NCBI RefSeq assembly: GCF_011386835.1
Contig: NC_088791.1
Location: 27,006,998-27,070,997 of the forward strand
DNA from: Chrysemys picta bellii
Taxonomy: Eukaryota > Chordata > Testudines > Emydidae
DNA: 64,000 bases
Direction of reading: 5' to 3'
A model generated the notes under the pieces. It was not told the origin of the DNA. It ran no database searches and saw only the letters and a program-made list of their open reading frames with translations. The position numbers and the translations under genes are program-made. Below, one piece after another: positions 32,464-42,938 of the stretch. Positions within the stretch are counted from its first letter, which is position 1. Each line of letters opens with the position of its first letter.

Positions 32464-33426
32464 ATGTTTGTCTTTCTTCCACAGGACAGAAGTGACTTTG
32501 TCTGTACAAAGTGCAAGCTGGTCTCCATATTGGAAGAGAAGGTTCGAGGTCTGGAGAAACAAGTATCGACTCTGCGCTGCATAAGGGAAAATGAAGATTT
32601 CCTGGACAGACGTCAGAAGATGCTTCTATGGCCACAACTTTCTGAAGATTCAGAGCTGGCGCAGCAGGGACAGAAGGATGGTGAAGAAGTTTGGCAGCAT
32701 GTGACCTCCAGAAGGAGAAAGAGGAGTGTCCATGTACCAGCAATGGAGATACAGGTGAGCAATCGTTTCCATGTTCTCTCTACAGGTACTAATGTGGAGA
32801 GTGGACTAGATGACACATCTGAGGGAAGGGAGCAGAAGGAGACTCCACCGATTGGAAGGAAAAAGATGCACTGTCCTAGGGATGAGGGTTCCACAACCAC
32901 CACTCCCAAGAGGAGGAGGAGGGTGGTGGTGGTCGGGGACTCCCTCCTCAGGGGGACTGAGTCATCTATCTGCCGCCCTGATCGGGAAAACCGAGAGGTC
33001 TGCTGCTTGCCAGGAGCTAGGATACACGATGTGATGGAGAGACTGCCGAGACTCAACAAGCCCTCGGATCGCTATCCCTTCCTGCTTCTCCACGTGGGAA
33101 CCAATAATACTGCCAAGAATAACCTTGAGTGGATCACTGCAGACTACGTGGCTCTGGGAAGAAGAATAAAGAAGTTTGAGGCGCAAGTGGTGTTCTCATC
33201 CATCCTCCCTGTGGAAGGAAAAGGCCTGGGTAGAGACTGTCAAATCGTGGAAGTCAACGAATGGCTACGCAGGTGGTGTCGGAGAGAAGGCTTTGGATTC
33301 TTCGACCAGGGGATGGTGTTCCAAGAAGGAGGAGTGCTAGGCAGAGACGGGCTCCACCTAACAAAGAGAGGGAAGAGCATCTTCGCAAGCAGGCTGGCTA
33401 ACCTAGTGAGGAGGGCTTTAAACTAG
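32464..33426 (+). CDS. CR1 ORF1 protein, SGNH-esterase type, intact
   Basis: There are about 320 codons from the ATG at 32464 to TAA. The N-terminal part has a Cys pair (VCTKCKL) and a Leu-rich coiled-coil-like helix (ILEEKVRGLEKQVSTL). A basic linker (KRRRR) precedes the SGNH hydrolase domain: VVVVGDSLLRG (block I Ser), CLPGARIHDV (block II Gly), LLLHVGTNNT (block III Asn) and GRDGLHLTKRGK (block V Asp/His). CR1 ORF1 proteins of this kind bind RNA and carry esterase activity of uncertain role. The true start could lie slightly upstream, because the frame stays open to about 32407. Confidence 0.9.
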   Translation: MFVFLPQDRSDFVCTKCKLVSILEEKVRGLEKQVSTLRCIRENEDFLDRRQKMLLWPQLSEDSELAQQGQKDGEEVWQHVTSRRRKRSVHVPAMEIQVSNRFHVLSTGTNVESGLDDTSEGREQKETPPIGRKKMHCPRDEGSTTTTPKRRRRVVVVGDSLLRGTESSICRPDRENREVCCLPGARIHDVMERLPRLNKPSDRYPFLLLHVGTNNTAKNNLEWITADYVALGRRIKKFEAQVVFSSILPVEGKGLGRDCQIVEVNEWLRRWCRREGFGFFDQGMVFQEGGVLGRDGLHLTKRGKSIFASRLANLVRRALN

Positions 33427-33550
33427 GTTCACCGGGGGAAGGAGACCAAAGCCCTGAGGTAAGTGGGGAAATGGGATCCTGGGAGGAAGGACAGCAGGAG
33501 AGCGTAAGAGGGGAGGACTCCTGTCTCATACTGAGAAAGAGGGAGGGTCA

Positions 33551-36312
33551 ATGAGTTATCTTAAGTGCCTATACACAAATGCAAGAAGCCTGGGAAACAA
33601 GCAGGGAGAACTGGAAGTCCTGGCACAGTCAGGGAACTATGATGCGATTGGAATAACAGAGACTTGGTGGGATAACTCACATGACTGGAGTACTGTCATG
33701 GATGGACATAAACTGTTCAGGAAGGACAGGCAGGGCAGAAAAGGTGGGGGGAGTTGCGTTGTATGTAAGAGAGGAATATGACTGTTCAGAGCTCTGGTAT
33801 GAAACTGCAGAAAAACCTGAGAGTCTCTGGATAAAGTTGAGAAGTGTGAGCAACAAGGGCGATGTCGTGGTCGGAGTCTGCTATAGACCACCAGTCCAGG
33901 GGGATGAGGTGGACGAGGCTTTCTTCCGGCAACTAACAGAAGTTGCTAGATCGCAGGCCCTGGTTCTCATGGGAGACTTTAATCACCCTGATATCTGCTG
34001 GGAGAGCAATATAGCAGTGCACAGACAATCCAGGAAGTTTTTGGAAAATGTAGGGGACAATTTCCTGGTGCAAGTGCTGGAGGAACCAACTAGGGGCAGA
34101 GCTTTTCTTGACCTGCTGCTCACAAACAGAGAAGAATTAGTAGGGGAAGCAAAAGTGGATGGGAACCTGTGAGGCAGTGACCATGAGATGGTCGAGTTCA
34201 GGATCCTGACACAAGGAAGAAAGGAGAGCAGCAGAATACGGACCCTGGACTTCAGAAAAGCAGACTTTGACTCACTCAGGGAACAGATGGGCAGGATCCC
34301 CTGGGAGAATAACATGAAGGGCAAAGGGGTCCAGGAGAGCTGGCTGTATTTCAAAGAATCCTTATTGCGGTTGCAGGAACAAACCATCCCCATGTGTAGA
34401 AAGAATAGTAAATATGGCAGGCAAGCAGCTTGGCTTAACAGTGAAATCCTTCCTGACCTTAAACGCAAAAAAGAAGCTTACAAGAAGTGGAAGATTGGAC
34501 AAATGACCAGGGAGGAGTATAAAAATATCGCTCAGGCATGCAAGAGTGAAATCAGGAAGGCCATATCGTACTTGGAGTTGCAGCTAGCAAGAGATGTTAA
34601 GAGTAACAAGAAGGGTTTCTTCAAGTATGTTAGCAACAAGAAGAAAGTCAAGGAAAGTGTGGGCCCCTTACTGAATGAGGGAGGTAACCTAGTGACAGAG
34701 GATGTGGAAAAAGCTAATGTACTCAATGCTTTTTTTGCCTCTGTCTTCATGAACAAGGTCAGCTTCCAGACTGCTGGACTGGGCAGTACAGTATGGGGAG
34801 GAGGTGACCAGCCCTCCGTGGAGAAAGAAGTGGTTTGGGACTATTTAGAAACACTGGATGAGCACAAATCCATGGGGCCGGATGCGCTGCATCCAAGGGT
34901 GCTAAAGGAGTTGGCGGATGTGATTGCAGAGCCATTGGCCATCATCTTTGAAAACTCATGGCGATCGGGGGAGGTCCCGGATGACTGGAAAAAGGCTAAT
35001 GTAGTGCCCATCTTTAAAAAAGGGAAGAAGGAGGATCCGGGGAACTCACCTCAGCCTCAGTCCCTGGAAAAATCATGGAGCAGGACCTCAAGGAATCAAT
35101 TATGAAATACTTAGAGGAGAGGAAAGTGATCAGGAACAGTCAGCATGGATTCACCAAGGGAAAGTCGTGCATGACTAACCTAATTACCTTCTATGATGAG
35201 ATAACTGGCTCTGTAGATGAGGGGAAAGCAGTGGATGTGTTATTCCTTGACTTTAGCAAAGCTTTTGATACAGTCTCCCACAGTATTCTTGCCGCCAAGT
35301 TAAAGAAGTATGGGCTGGATGAATGGACTGTAAGGTGGATAGAAAGCTGGCTAGATCGTCGGGCTCAACGGGTAGTGATCAATGGCTCCATGTCTAGTTG
35401 GCAGCCGGTTTCAAGCGGAGTGCCCCAAGGGTCGGTCCTGGGGCCGGTTTTGTTTAATATCTTTATTAATGATCTGGAGGATGGTGTGGACTGCACTCTC
35501 AGCAAGTTTGCAGATGACACTAAACTGGGAGGCGTGGTAGATATGCTGGAGGGTAGGGATCAGATACAGAGGGACCTAGACAAATTAGAGGATTGAGCCA
35601 AAAAAAAACTGATGAGGTTCAACAAGGACAAGTGCAGAGTCCTGCACTTAGGACGGAAGAATCCTATGCACTGCTACAGACTAGGGACTGAATGGCTAGG
35701 TAGCAGTTCTGCAGAAAAGGACCTAGGGGTCACAGTGGACAAGAAGCTGGATATGAGTCAACAGTGTGCTCTTGTTGCCAAGAAGGCTAACGGCATTTTG
35801 GGCTGTATAAGTAGGGGCATTGCCAGCAGATCGAGGAACGTGATCGTTCCCCTTTATTCGACATTGGTGAGGCCTCAACTGGAGTACTGTGTCCAGTTTT
35901 GGGCCCCACACTACAAGAAGGATGTGGAAAAATTGGAAAGAGTCCAGCGGAGGGCAACAAAAATAATTAGGGGGCTGGAGCACATGACTTATGAGGAGAG
36001 GCTGAGGGAACCGGGATTGTTTAGTCTCCAGAAGAGAAGAATGAGGGGGGGGATTTGATAGCTGCTTTCAACTACCTGACAGGGGGTTCCAAAGAGGATG
36101 GAGCTCGGCTGTTCTCAGTGATGGCAGATGACAGAACAAGGAGCAATGGTCTCAAGTTGCAGTGCGGGAGGTCTAGGTTGGATATTAGGAAACACTATTT
36201 CACTAGGAGGGTGGTGAAGCACTGGAATGCGTTTCTTAGGGAGGTGGTGGAATCTCCTTCCTTGGAGGTTTTTAAGGCCCGGCTTGACAAAGCCCTGGCT
36301 GGGATGATTTAG
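33551..36312 (+). pseudogene. CR1 ORF2 (AP endonuclease + reverse transcriptase), broken
   Basis: It begins MSYLKCLYTNARSLGNKQGE. The endonuclease has ITETWWD, GVCYRPP and [10 protein letters not shown]. The RT has [33 protein letters not shown] and the catalytic FADDTKLGG. The C-terminal domain has [15 protein letters not shown] and RMRG. Breaks: a 1-nt shift at a G-run near 33747, a TGA at about 34170 just before GSDHEM, a short deletion/scramble at about 35040 removing the RPVSLTS block, a TGA at about 35595, and a G-run shift near 36048. Confidence 0.92.
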
Positions 36313-36401
36313 TTGGGAATTGGTCCTGCTTTGAGCAGGGGGTTGGACTAGATGACCTCCTGAGGTCCCTTCCAACCCTGCTATTCTATGATTCTATGAT
36401 C

Positions 36402-37568
36402 AGTTTACAGCATTAGGAAGTAAACAGTCATAGCAATTAATAGCCAAGTCATGGTCTTTCATAAAACTATGCTGAATTTTCAAGATACCTAAATGAACAG
36501 GACAATAATTCGGACACATCTGAAGGATACAAAAATGGTAATATTTTACCTGTCTATAGCATCTTCTTTCCAAGGAACTCAAAGTACAGTGAATTAATCC
36601 TCCCCACACTCCTGTGGCATAGTTAGTGATCTTTATTTTACAGATCTAGATATTGAGGCACAAAGACATTATGTGACTTGCACAAGTCACAAAGTTGGTC
36701 TCCAATAAAGTCAGGAATAGAGCCCAGATTTCCTAGCTGTCAGCCTCTGCCTTACCCAGAAGTCCATCTTTTCCTTCTTTATCAATAAAGGGGTTAACTG
36801 TGAAATATTCAAAATGCACACTGGGCTGGAAGGCCAAAACTAAAATAATGGCAAGACACAACCTGCTTTCACCCCACCCCAGCTGTAGAATCCCTATGGC
36901 AACCCACCCAAAGTGAAACCATCCGCACCCACACATCCCATTGTAACTCAGCGGGTGCCCAAAAAACCAATTGAACATGCCAGCAGGTGTTCTTTTACCT
37001 GTCACCACTCGGATCAGGTACATCTCTGTAGTCATTTTTCAGAGACCATATTTTCTGGATCATCACTATAATAAACACTGACTACTTTCATGTTCATTCT
37101 CGCATGAAGAATCTTTGCAAAAAATAATGATCAGCAGTATCTAATTCACCAGCCTCTGCAACAGCCACCAAACAGCAATAAATGGATGCACTTAATAGGT
37201 CTTCTGCATTGCAGGGGGGGAGCAAAAAGCATAAGCATAGTGCAGAACAAGAACAAAACAAAAAATAGTAATGGAGGTATTTCATTGCTCATTTTGCTAG
37301 ACTTTTAGTTCCCCTAATCGTCAACTCTGTGTTTTAGTTTGGAAATGTCCTCCTGCTGTAGGTTTTCCCCTCTAACATCCTGTTAAGACAGGTCTCTTCC
37401 CTTTATCCCCAGACTCAGCATCAAACACATCCCCTGCATCAAACCCATTTGAATAGCTGGCGATCTCTGAATACTTTTATATATATATTTTTTAAAAGCC
37501 TTCACAAAAAGTGGAAAGAAAGCTGCAGAAATTTCAAATGCTGCTTAAGTAATTCAAATGCCCCTCTA
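36402..37568. other. Spacer between two inverted CR1 copies
   Basis: Non-coding and AT-rich. It contains an antisense MIR-like SINE (listed) and no ORF with a recognisable domain. Confidence 0.6.
36590..36765 (-). mobile_element. MIR/CORE-SINE-like fragment, antisense
   Basis: TTATTTTACAGATCTAGATA, TGAGGCACAAAGACATTATG, TGACTTGCACAAGTCACA and TTTCCTAGCTGTCAGCCTCT follow the order of a MIR read backwards (tail, core, then tRNA-like part). It is highly diverged. Confidence 0.55.
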
Positions 37569-38529
37569 ATCATAGAATCATAGAATATCAGAGTTGGAAG
37601 GGACCTCAAGAGGTCATCTAGTCCAACCCCCTGCTCAAAGCAGGACCAATTCCCAGCTAAATCATCCCAGCCAGGGCTTTGTCAAGCCGGGCCTTAAAAA
37701 CCTCCAAGGAAGGAGACTCCACCACCTCCCTAGGTAATGCATTCCAGTGTTTCACCGCCCTCCTAGTGAAATAGTTTTTCCTGATATCCAACCTGGACCT
37801 CCCCCACTGCAACTTGAGACCATTGCTCCTTGTTCTGTCATCTGCCACCACTGAGAACAGCCGAGCTCCATCCTCTTTGGAACCCCCCTTCAGGTAGTTG
37901 AAGGCTGCTATCAAATCCCCCCTCATTCTTCTCTTCTGGAGACTAAACAATCCCAGTTCCCTCAGCCTCTCCTCATAAGTCATGTGCTCCAGACCCCTAA
38001 TCATTTTTGTTGCCCTCCGCTGGACTCTTTCCAATTTTTCCACATCCTTCTTGTAGTGTGGGGCCCAAAACTGGACACAATATTCCAGATGAGGCCTCAC
38101 CAATGTCGAATAAAGGGGAACGATCACGTTCCTCGATCTGCTGGCAATGCCCCTACTTATACAGCCCAAAATGCCGTTAGCCTTCTTGGCAACAAGAGCA
38201 CACTGTTGACTCATATCCAGCTTCTCGTCCACTGTGACCCCTAGGTCCTTTTCTGCAGAACTGCTACCTAGCCATTCGGTCCCTAGTCTGTAGCAGTGCA
38301 TGGGATTCTTCCGTCCTAAGTGCAGGACTCTGCACTTGTCCTTGTTGAACCTCATCAGGTTTTTTTCGGCCCAATCCTCTAATTTGTCTAGGTCCCTCTG
38401 TATCCGATCCCTACCCTCTAGTGTATCTACCACGCCTCCTAGTTTAGTGTCATCTGCAAACTTGCTGAGAGTGCAGTCCACACCATCCTCCAGATCATTA
38501 ATAAAGATATTAAACAAAACTGGCCCCAT
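37569..38529 (-). mobile_element. 5'-truncated CR1 LINE, antisense, 290-codon RT remnant open
   Basis: The plus strand begins ATCATAGAATCATAGAATAT, the reverse complement of the CR1 octamer tail, then GAGTTGGAAGGGACCTCAAG. On the minus strand 38526-37657 is one open frame from [17 protein letters not shown] through FADDTKLGG to the ORF2 C-terminus. It has no stop, unlike the 32-36 kb copy. Truncation falls within the RT, so it cannot have been active on its own. It is a young 5'-truncated insertion. Confidence 0.93.
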
Positions 38530-38597
38530 TTAAACAAAACCGGCCCCAATAGTACAGAGTGTCTTGAAATCTAATAGTACAGAGTGTCTTGAAATCT
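38510..38597 (+). repeat. Two small tandem duplications at the CR1 truncation point
   Basis: TTAAACAAAACTGGCCCC (38510) is repeated as TTAAACAAAACCGGCCCC (about 38530). Directly after it a 25-bp unit beginning AATAGTACAGAGTG occurs twice in tandem (38548-38572 and 38573-38597). The first duplicates the 5' edge of the CR1 insert, the second the flank. Confidence 0.8.
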
Positions 38598-39114
38598 ATG
38601 GGAGGATTTATTAACCTTAGCTTACCACCCTTAATCAGACTTTTAGGTGTTCTAACTTTCTGTTTAGTTGTAAAACATCTGTAAATGAAGTTTCAGTTCG
38701 AACCTAGAAAATTAGTCTTGGAATCTGCCTGTATCTTTTTCTAACTCCTGATACTATTTCTTTTTCTGTAACAGATTGTGAACAACATTTCACGTTTGCT
38801 CCATTCTGTTGAGAAATAAACATAGCAACTCTAATAAGGAGTCTCTAGATTTAATTTTAGAATCAAGAGACTCTCCAAATTTTCCCATATCCGCATTAAC
38901 TCCAGCCATACATCTTTCAGCTTTCTTCCTGCACTGCAAGTAATTATCAATCAGAATTGAGGGAGGGTCAACTACTTTTCATGTGCTTCTGCCAAGAGCC
39001 CTACAGGTGTCAATACTTTCCTCAGTGGGGATTTGCAGATAGTTAATAATCCTGACTGAGTCATAAGACTCTAAAAGAAAATGTTTGTGTTTCCTTTCTG
39101 CATCAGAGTGTCAG

Positions 39115-39335
39115 TCAGGAATGCAGCATGATCTGGCAGATGGGGTATTGGCTAAGCAGTCAAGAGGAGACCTTAGTTCTCCTCTTAGCTCTGCTGTGTT
39201 TCTTTGGGAAAAAAACTGTGCCTCAGTTTTCCCCATCTGTATAATGGGGATAATGATACCTACTTCATGAGGTGCTGTGAGGCTTAGTGTTGGGAAAGGG
39301 CTACAGAGGTTATATAAGCACTAAATAGTAGTAGT
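39115..39335 (+). mobile_element. MIR-like CORE-SINE
   Basis: GGCTAAGCAGTCAAGAGGAG, CTTAGTTCTCCTCTTAGCTC, GTGCCTCAGTTTTCCCCATC, TGTATAATGGGGATAATGAT, TACCTACTTCATGAGGTGCT and GTGAGGCTTAGTG form the MIR order from tRNA-like head through core to LINE-like tail on the plus strand. Confidence 0.8.
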
Positions 39336-40429
39336 GTATCATGGTATTTTGTCCATTCTCCAGATGTTTTCGAACATGCATATTGTTAGGATATGTTTTC
39401 TCTGCATCTGTTACATATGATACCATTATTCCAACTACAACACATACCTCCAACACATCTGCAGTTTTCTGTTAATGCCTTTGCCAGAAAGTGAGACAAT
39501 GGATGAAATGATCAATTTTGCACACTGGAACTTCAAACCATATAGTTGGTTGGAAAATGTCTCCAGCTGATTATTTCCACAACTGTCAAACTTGTTCTTT
39601 TGGGCAAGAACAGTCTTTTTGTTCTGTGTTCATACAACATCTAGGACAATGGGGCCTTGATCTATGACTGGGGTTTCTGAAAACGGCTTCTATGCATACA
39701 ACAGATAAACAAGAAATTATAATTAATACTAAATTGAATGATAAATACATAAAAACGGTAGGTTTTTTGTTCAATACAGTTTAAGAACTATAAATATATG
39801 TATGTCCCTCAATTCTCCCAATGGGATATCATCCTCAATAAAAATACACATAAGAACAGCTGTGTCCATAAGTGAAATATTTTTGAAAATGAGCAAGAAA
39901 CTCATTTTCAACACATTGAGGATGAAGATCATTTTCTGCCAAAAGAGGTGTCCACAGAAGCCTGAACATTTACTATTAAGTATGAACATGCGTGTTATGT
40001 CCTGGAATGTTGTGAGATTGAAATGCCTATTGGTTGAGAGTTAGCCAATCCTTTCTCAAGTTGGAGACTGCAATGTAGAACATTCAAAATAAAAAGTTTT
40101 TGTCTAGTTGGGAAAGAACATCCTTCCCTCCCTGTTTAGGTACGCCAATGCTATGATGTTGCAAATATGTGTTTTCTCCCAAGAATCTCTTCCCACTGTT
40201 TCAGAGCCAGTCTGATTGCTAACTAAATTATCCTCTGAACCAATAGGAGACTATAGTAGGCATCCCGAGTGTGGAGGCTTGTATCATGTACTATAGCTCT
40301 CCAAGATGCTGAGATCTAATGTCCAAGAGACAATTGTACCTTACCTTCCAACAGTTCAACAATAAGAGTATTTTGGGGTAGCTGAATTGGGTTGTTCAGA
40401 GTGGAAAGAATAAAAAGCTAGTTTGAGAG

Positions 40430-40560
40430 GCAGTGTGTCTTAATAGATAAGGGCCTGGTCTAGGCAGTAGGACCACAGGGTTCTATTCCTGGCGCCACTA
40501 TTGAGTTGCTCTGTTTCCTTTCTTGCCTTTTGTCAGTCTTGTCAATTTCAAATGTAAACT
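40430..40560 (+). mobile_element. MIR-like SINE, 5' part
   Basis: GAGAGGCAGTGTGTCTTAAT, AGATAAGGGCCTGGTCTAGG and GGTTCTATTCCTGGCGCCAC carry A-box-like and B-box-like text of the tRNA-derived head. The core is weakly preserved. Confidence 0.6.
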
Positions 40561-40983
40561 TTTCAGTACAAGAATTGCCTCTTAGTATATTTTTCCACAG
40601 CACATCCCACAATGGGACCCTGATCTTGGTTGGGGCCTCTAATGCTACTGTAACACAAATTAATTAATACAACTGTTCTTGTTACGTTTTTATCTCTTTC
40701 ATAGTCAAACCTGTGTTAAGATCTTACAGCAGGATATGAGCATGTCCAGGAGGTTCATCAGCATTCTCTGTCAGATAAATTTGGATACATCACAACTTGC
40801 TGAATGGTGAAGAGATTTTCAGGTGCCTTGCTATGATTACTCCGAGATTCTGCATAATCTGGGATGGTGATGATGGTCTCTTCTCCTGAATGATTAGAAA
40901 TCTTTGCTGTCAGAAAATATTTACAGGGGAGTTGGCTCTCTTTTCAAAGCACTCATCTCAGTAAGTCATTAAGAAATAGGTAC

Positions 40984-41652
40984 TGTGACAAAGTTCCTCC
41001 TCTATCTTGGTGGGTCCTGCGCTTATTGGCAGATTTTCTTGCCTCAGAGATTCACCATGTGGGTTGGGGAACAGCCCAGAAACCTTCCCCTCTGGAAGAA
41101 CCCGCAGTCCAAGTCAATTGGGAGGTTTGGGGGGGAACACGGGCCCGCCCTCTACTCCGGGTTCCAGCCCAGGGCCCTGTGGACTGCAGCTGTCTATAGT
41201 GCCTCCTGTAACGGCTGCATGACAGCTACAACTCCCTGGGCTACTTCCCCATGGCCTCCTCCAAACACCTTCCTTAGTCTCACCACAGGACCTTCCTCCT
41301 GGTGTCTGATAACGCTTGTGCTCCTCAGTCCTCCAGCAGCACACCCTCTCACTCTCAGCTCCTTGCGCCTTTTGCTCCCAGCTCCTCACACTCGCACCAC
41401 AAACTGAAGTGAGCCCCTTTTTAAAACCCAGGTGCCCTGATTAGCCTGCCTTAATTGATTCTAGCAGCTTCTTCTTAATTGACTCCAGGTGTCCTAATTA
41501 GCCTGCCTGCCTTAACTGGTTCTAGCAGATTCCTGATTACTCTAGTGCAGCCCCTGCTCTGGTCACTCAGGGAACAGAAAACTACTCATCCAGTGACCAG
41601 TATATTTGCCATCTACCAGACTCCTGTACCCCACTGGTCTGGGTCTGTCACA
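40984..41652 (-). mobile_element. Solo LTR with GTAC target duplication
   Basis: The plus strand starts TGTGACAAAGTTCC and ends GGGTCTGTCACA, with GTAC on each side (40980-40983 and 41653-41656). On the minus strand a TATA-like GTTTTAAAAAGGGGCTC and then an AATAAG-type signal near the end fit U3-R-U5 order. It lacks any internal region. The ends form a 7-bp inverted repeat, TGTGACA/TGTCACA. Confidence 0.82.
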
Positions 41653-41738
41653 GTACATATGAGGAATTGCTGTCTGTCAGCACTGCAATCAACACTAAAA
41701 TATGAAACCTTTGGTACTGATCCTTGTGAACACAGTTA

Positions 41739-42022
41739 GTCTAGGTCTACACTAAGGAGGGGGTCGATTTAAGATACGCAAATTCAGCTACGCGAATAGC
41801 GTAGCTGAATTCGGCGTATCCTATTGGACTTACCCCGCTGTGAGGACGGCGGCAAATCGACCGCCGCGGCTCCCCTGTTGACGGCGCTTACTCCTCCTGA
41901 CGAGGTGGGAGTAAGCGTGTCGATTCGGGGATCGATTTATCCGTCTAGATGAGATGCGATAAATCGATCCCCGAGAGATCGATTTCTACCCGCCGATCCA
42001 GGCGGGTAGTGTAGACTAGCCC
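41739..42022. mobile_element. Hairpin-rich Harbinger MITE with TTA duplication
   Basis: GTCTAGGTCTACACTA and TAGTGTAGACTAGCCC are the inverted ends, flanked by TTA (41736-41738 and 42023-42025), the classic Harbinger TSD. Internal perfect or near-perfect hairpins: TTCAGCTACGCGAATAGCG/TAGCTGAA, GCTTACTCC/GGGAGTAAGC, and GGGGATCGATTTATC/GATAAATCGATCCCC. The body has no gene. Confidence 0.9.
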
Positions 42023-42025
42023 TTA

Positions 42026-42938
42026 GATTAAAGGAAGTAATTTATATTGAAAGTCATTATTGGCATATACAGATTTGAGGAATCTGCTGTGGCATTTTCT
42101 CATGGGAGTATCTAAATATGCCTTTTTGTAGATGACCTATGTCATCAGAGGTGACTGTTTATCGTTCCATCTGGAACTCTGACACATTTGTTCAGACATT
42201 TGAGATCTAGGATGGCACAGACCCACTATCATTCCAACAATTCCTCAACTATGCAGCATATTGAATATACACCCAGAATTTCTCTTAGGGACTGACTCTT
42301 TAGCTTCCCACCCCCATTAGGGTGCAACTGTAAAAGATATGTCATTGGTGATGATACATGCTATGGTTTCTGGGGCTACTCTGATTTCTGAGATTTGACC
42401 AAGTCTATGGAGTAACCATGTTTTTAAAATAGTCAGAGAAAGGTACCCAGAGTTCAGAGATATTAGCAACTCTTCCCACATAATGTATACGAGAGTTACA
42501 GAAGTTTAAGTTTGCTATACACATTCCAGGAAAGGGGAAGGACCAATCTTTTTTTCCACTTTGTGCAGATGATTGTTCTTGCTGCTGCTACTAATAGTAG
42601 TGTCATGGTCTCTTACACAGGTGACCTAATAATAATGCCTATTTCTCATGGAGTGCTTTTCATCAGTAGATCTCAGAGCACTTCATAATCTTCAAGCTGC
42701 TTATCCTTACAACACCCCTGGGAGGTAAGGAAGAATTATCCCCTGGAGTGAGGCAGAATGGCCTCATTCTGAGCCTGAGGGGGAGGAACCACTCTCAAAC
42801 CCTGAGGGTTGGAGCCAGGCTGGGCCTGCCCCTCCCGCTGGAAGCAGAGAGGCAGAACAGGAAATATAGGAGGTGGGCCTCCAGATCAGTTGTGGGAGAG
42901 CCAGGGATGGAGTTAGATGCCTCTGGCCCCTGGACCCA
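42026..42938. other. Non-coding; old retroposon tail near 42.65 kb
   Basis: TCTCAGAGCACTTCATAATC and TTACAACACCCCTGGGAGGT at 42670-42725 resemble the tail of MIR/L2-type retroposons. The rest is AT-rich, without a recognised gene. Confidence 0.45.

Larger units (their letters stand above)
32427..36401 (+). mobile_element. Nearly full-length CR1 LINE
   Basis: ORF1 (esterase-type) and ORF2 (endonuclease-RT) are present in order. The 3' UTR ends GGACTAGATGACCTCCTGAG..., then the octamer tail ATTCTATG repeated (ATTCTATGATTCTATGAT, 36383-36400), diagnostic of CR1. The 5' UTR is short or truncated. No TSD is evident, as is common for CR1. ORF1 is intact; ORF2 has a few shifts and stops, so this is a relatively young but dead copy. 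Confidence 0.95.
38598..40979. other. AT-rich non-coding DNA with old SINE pieces
   Basis: Apart from the MIR-like copies (listed) and a retroposon tail at 39600-39690 (TTTTTGTTCTGTGTTCATAC, GACAATGGGGCCTTGATC), nothing recognisable is seen. Confidence 0.5.
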
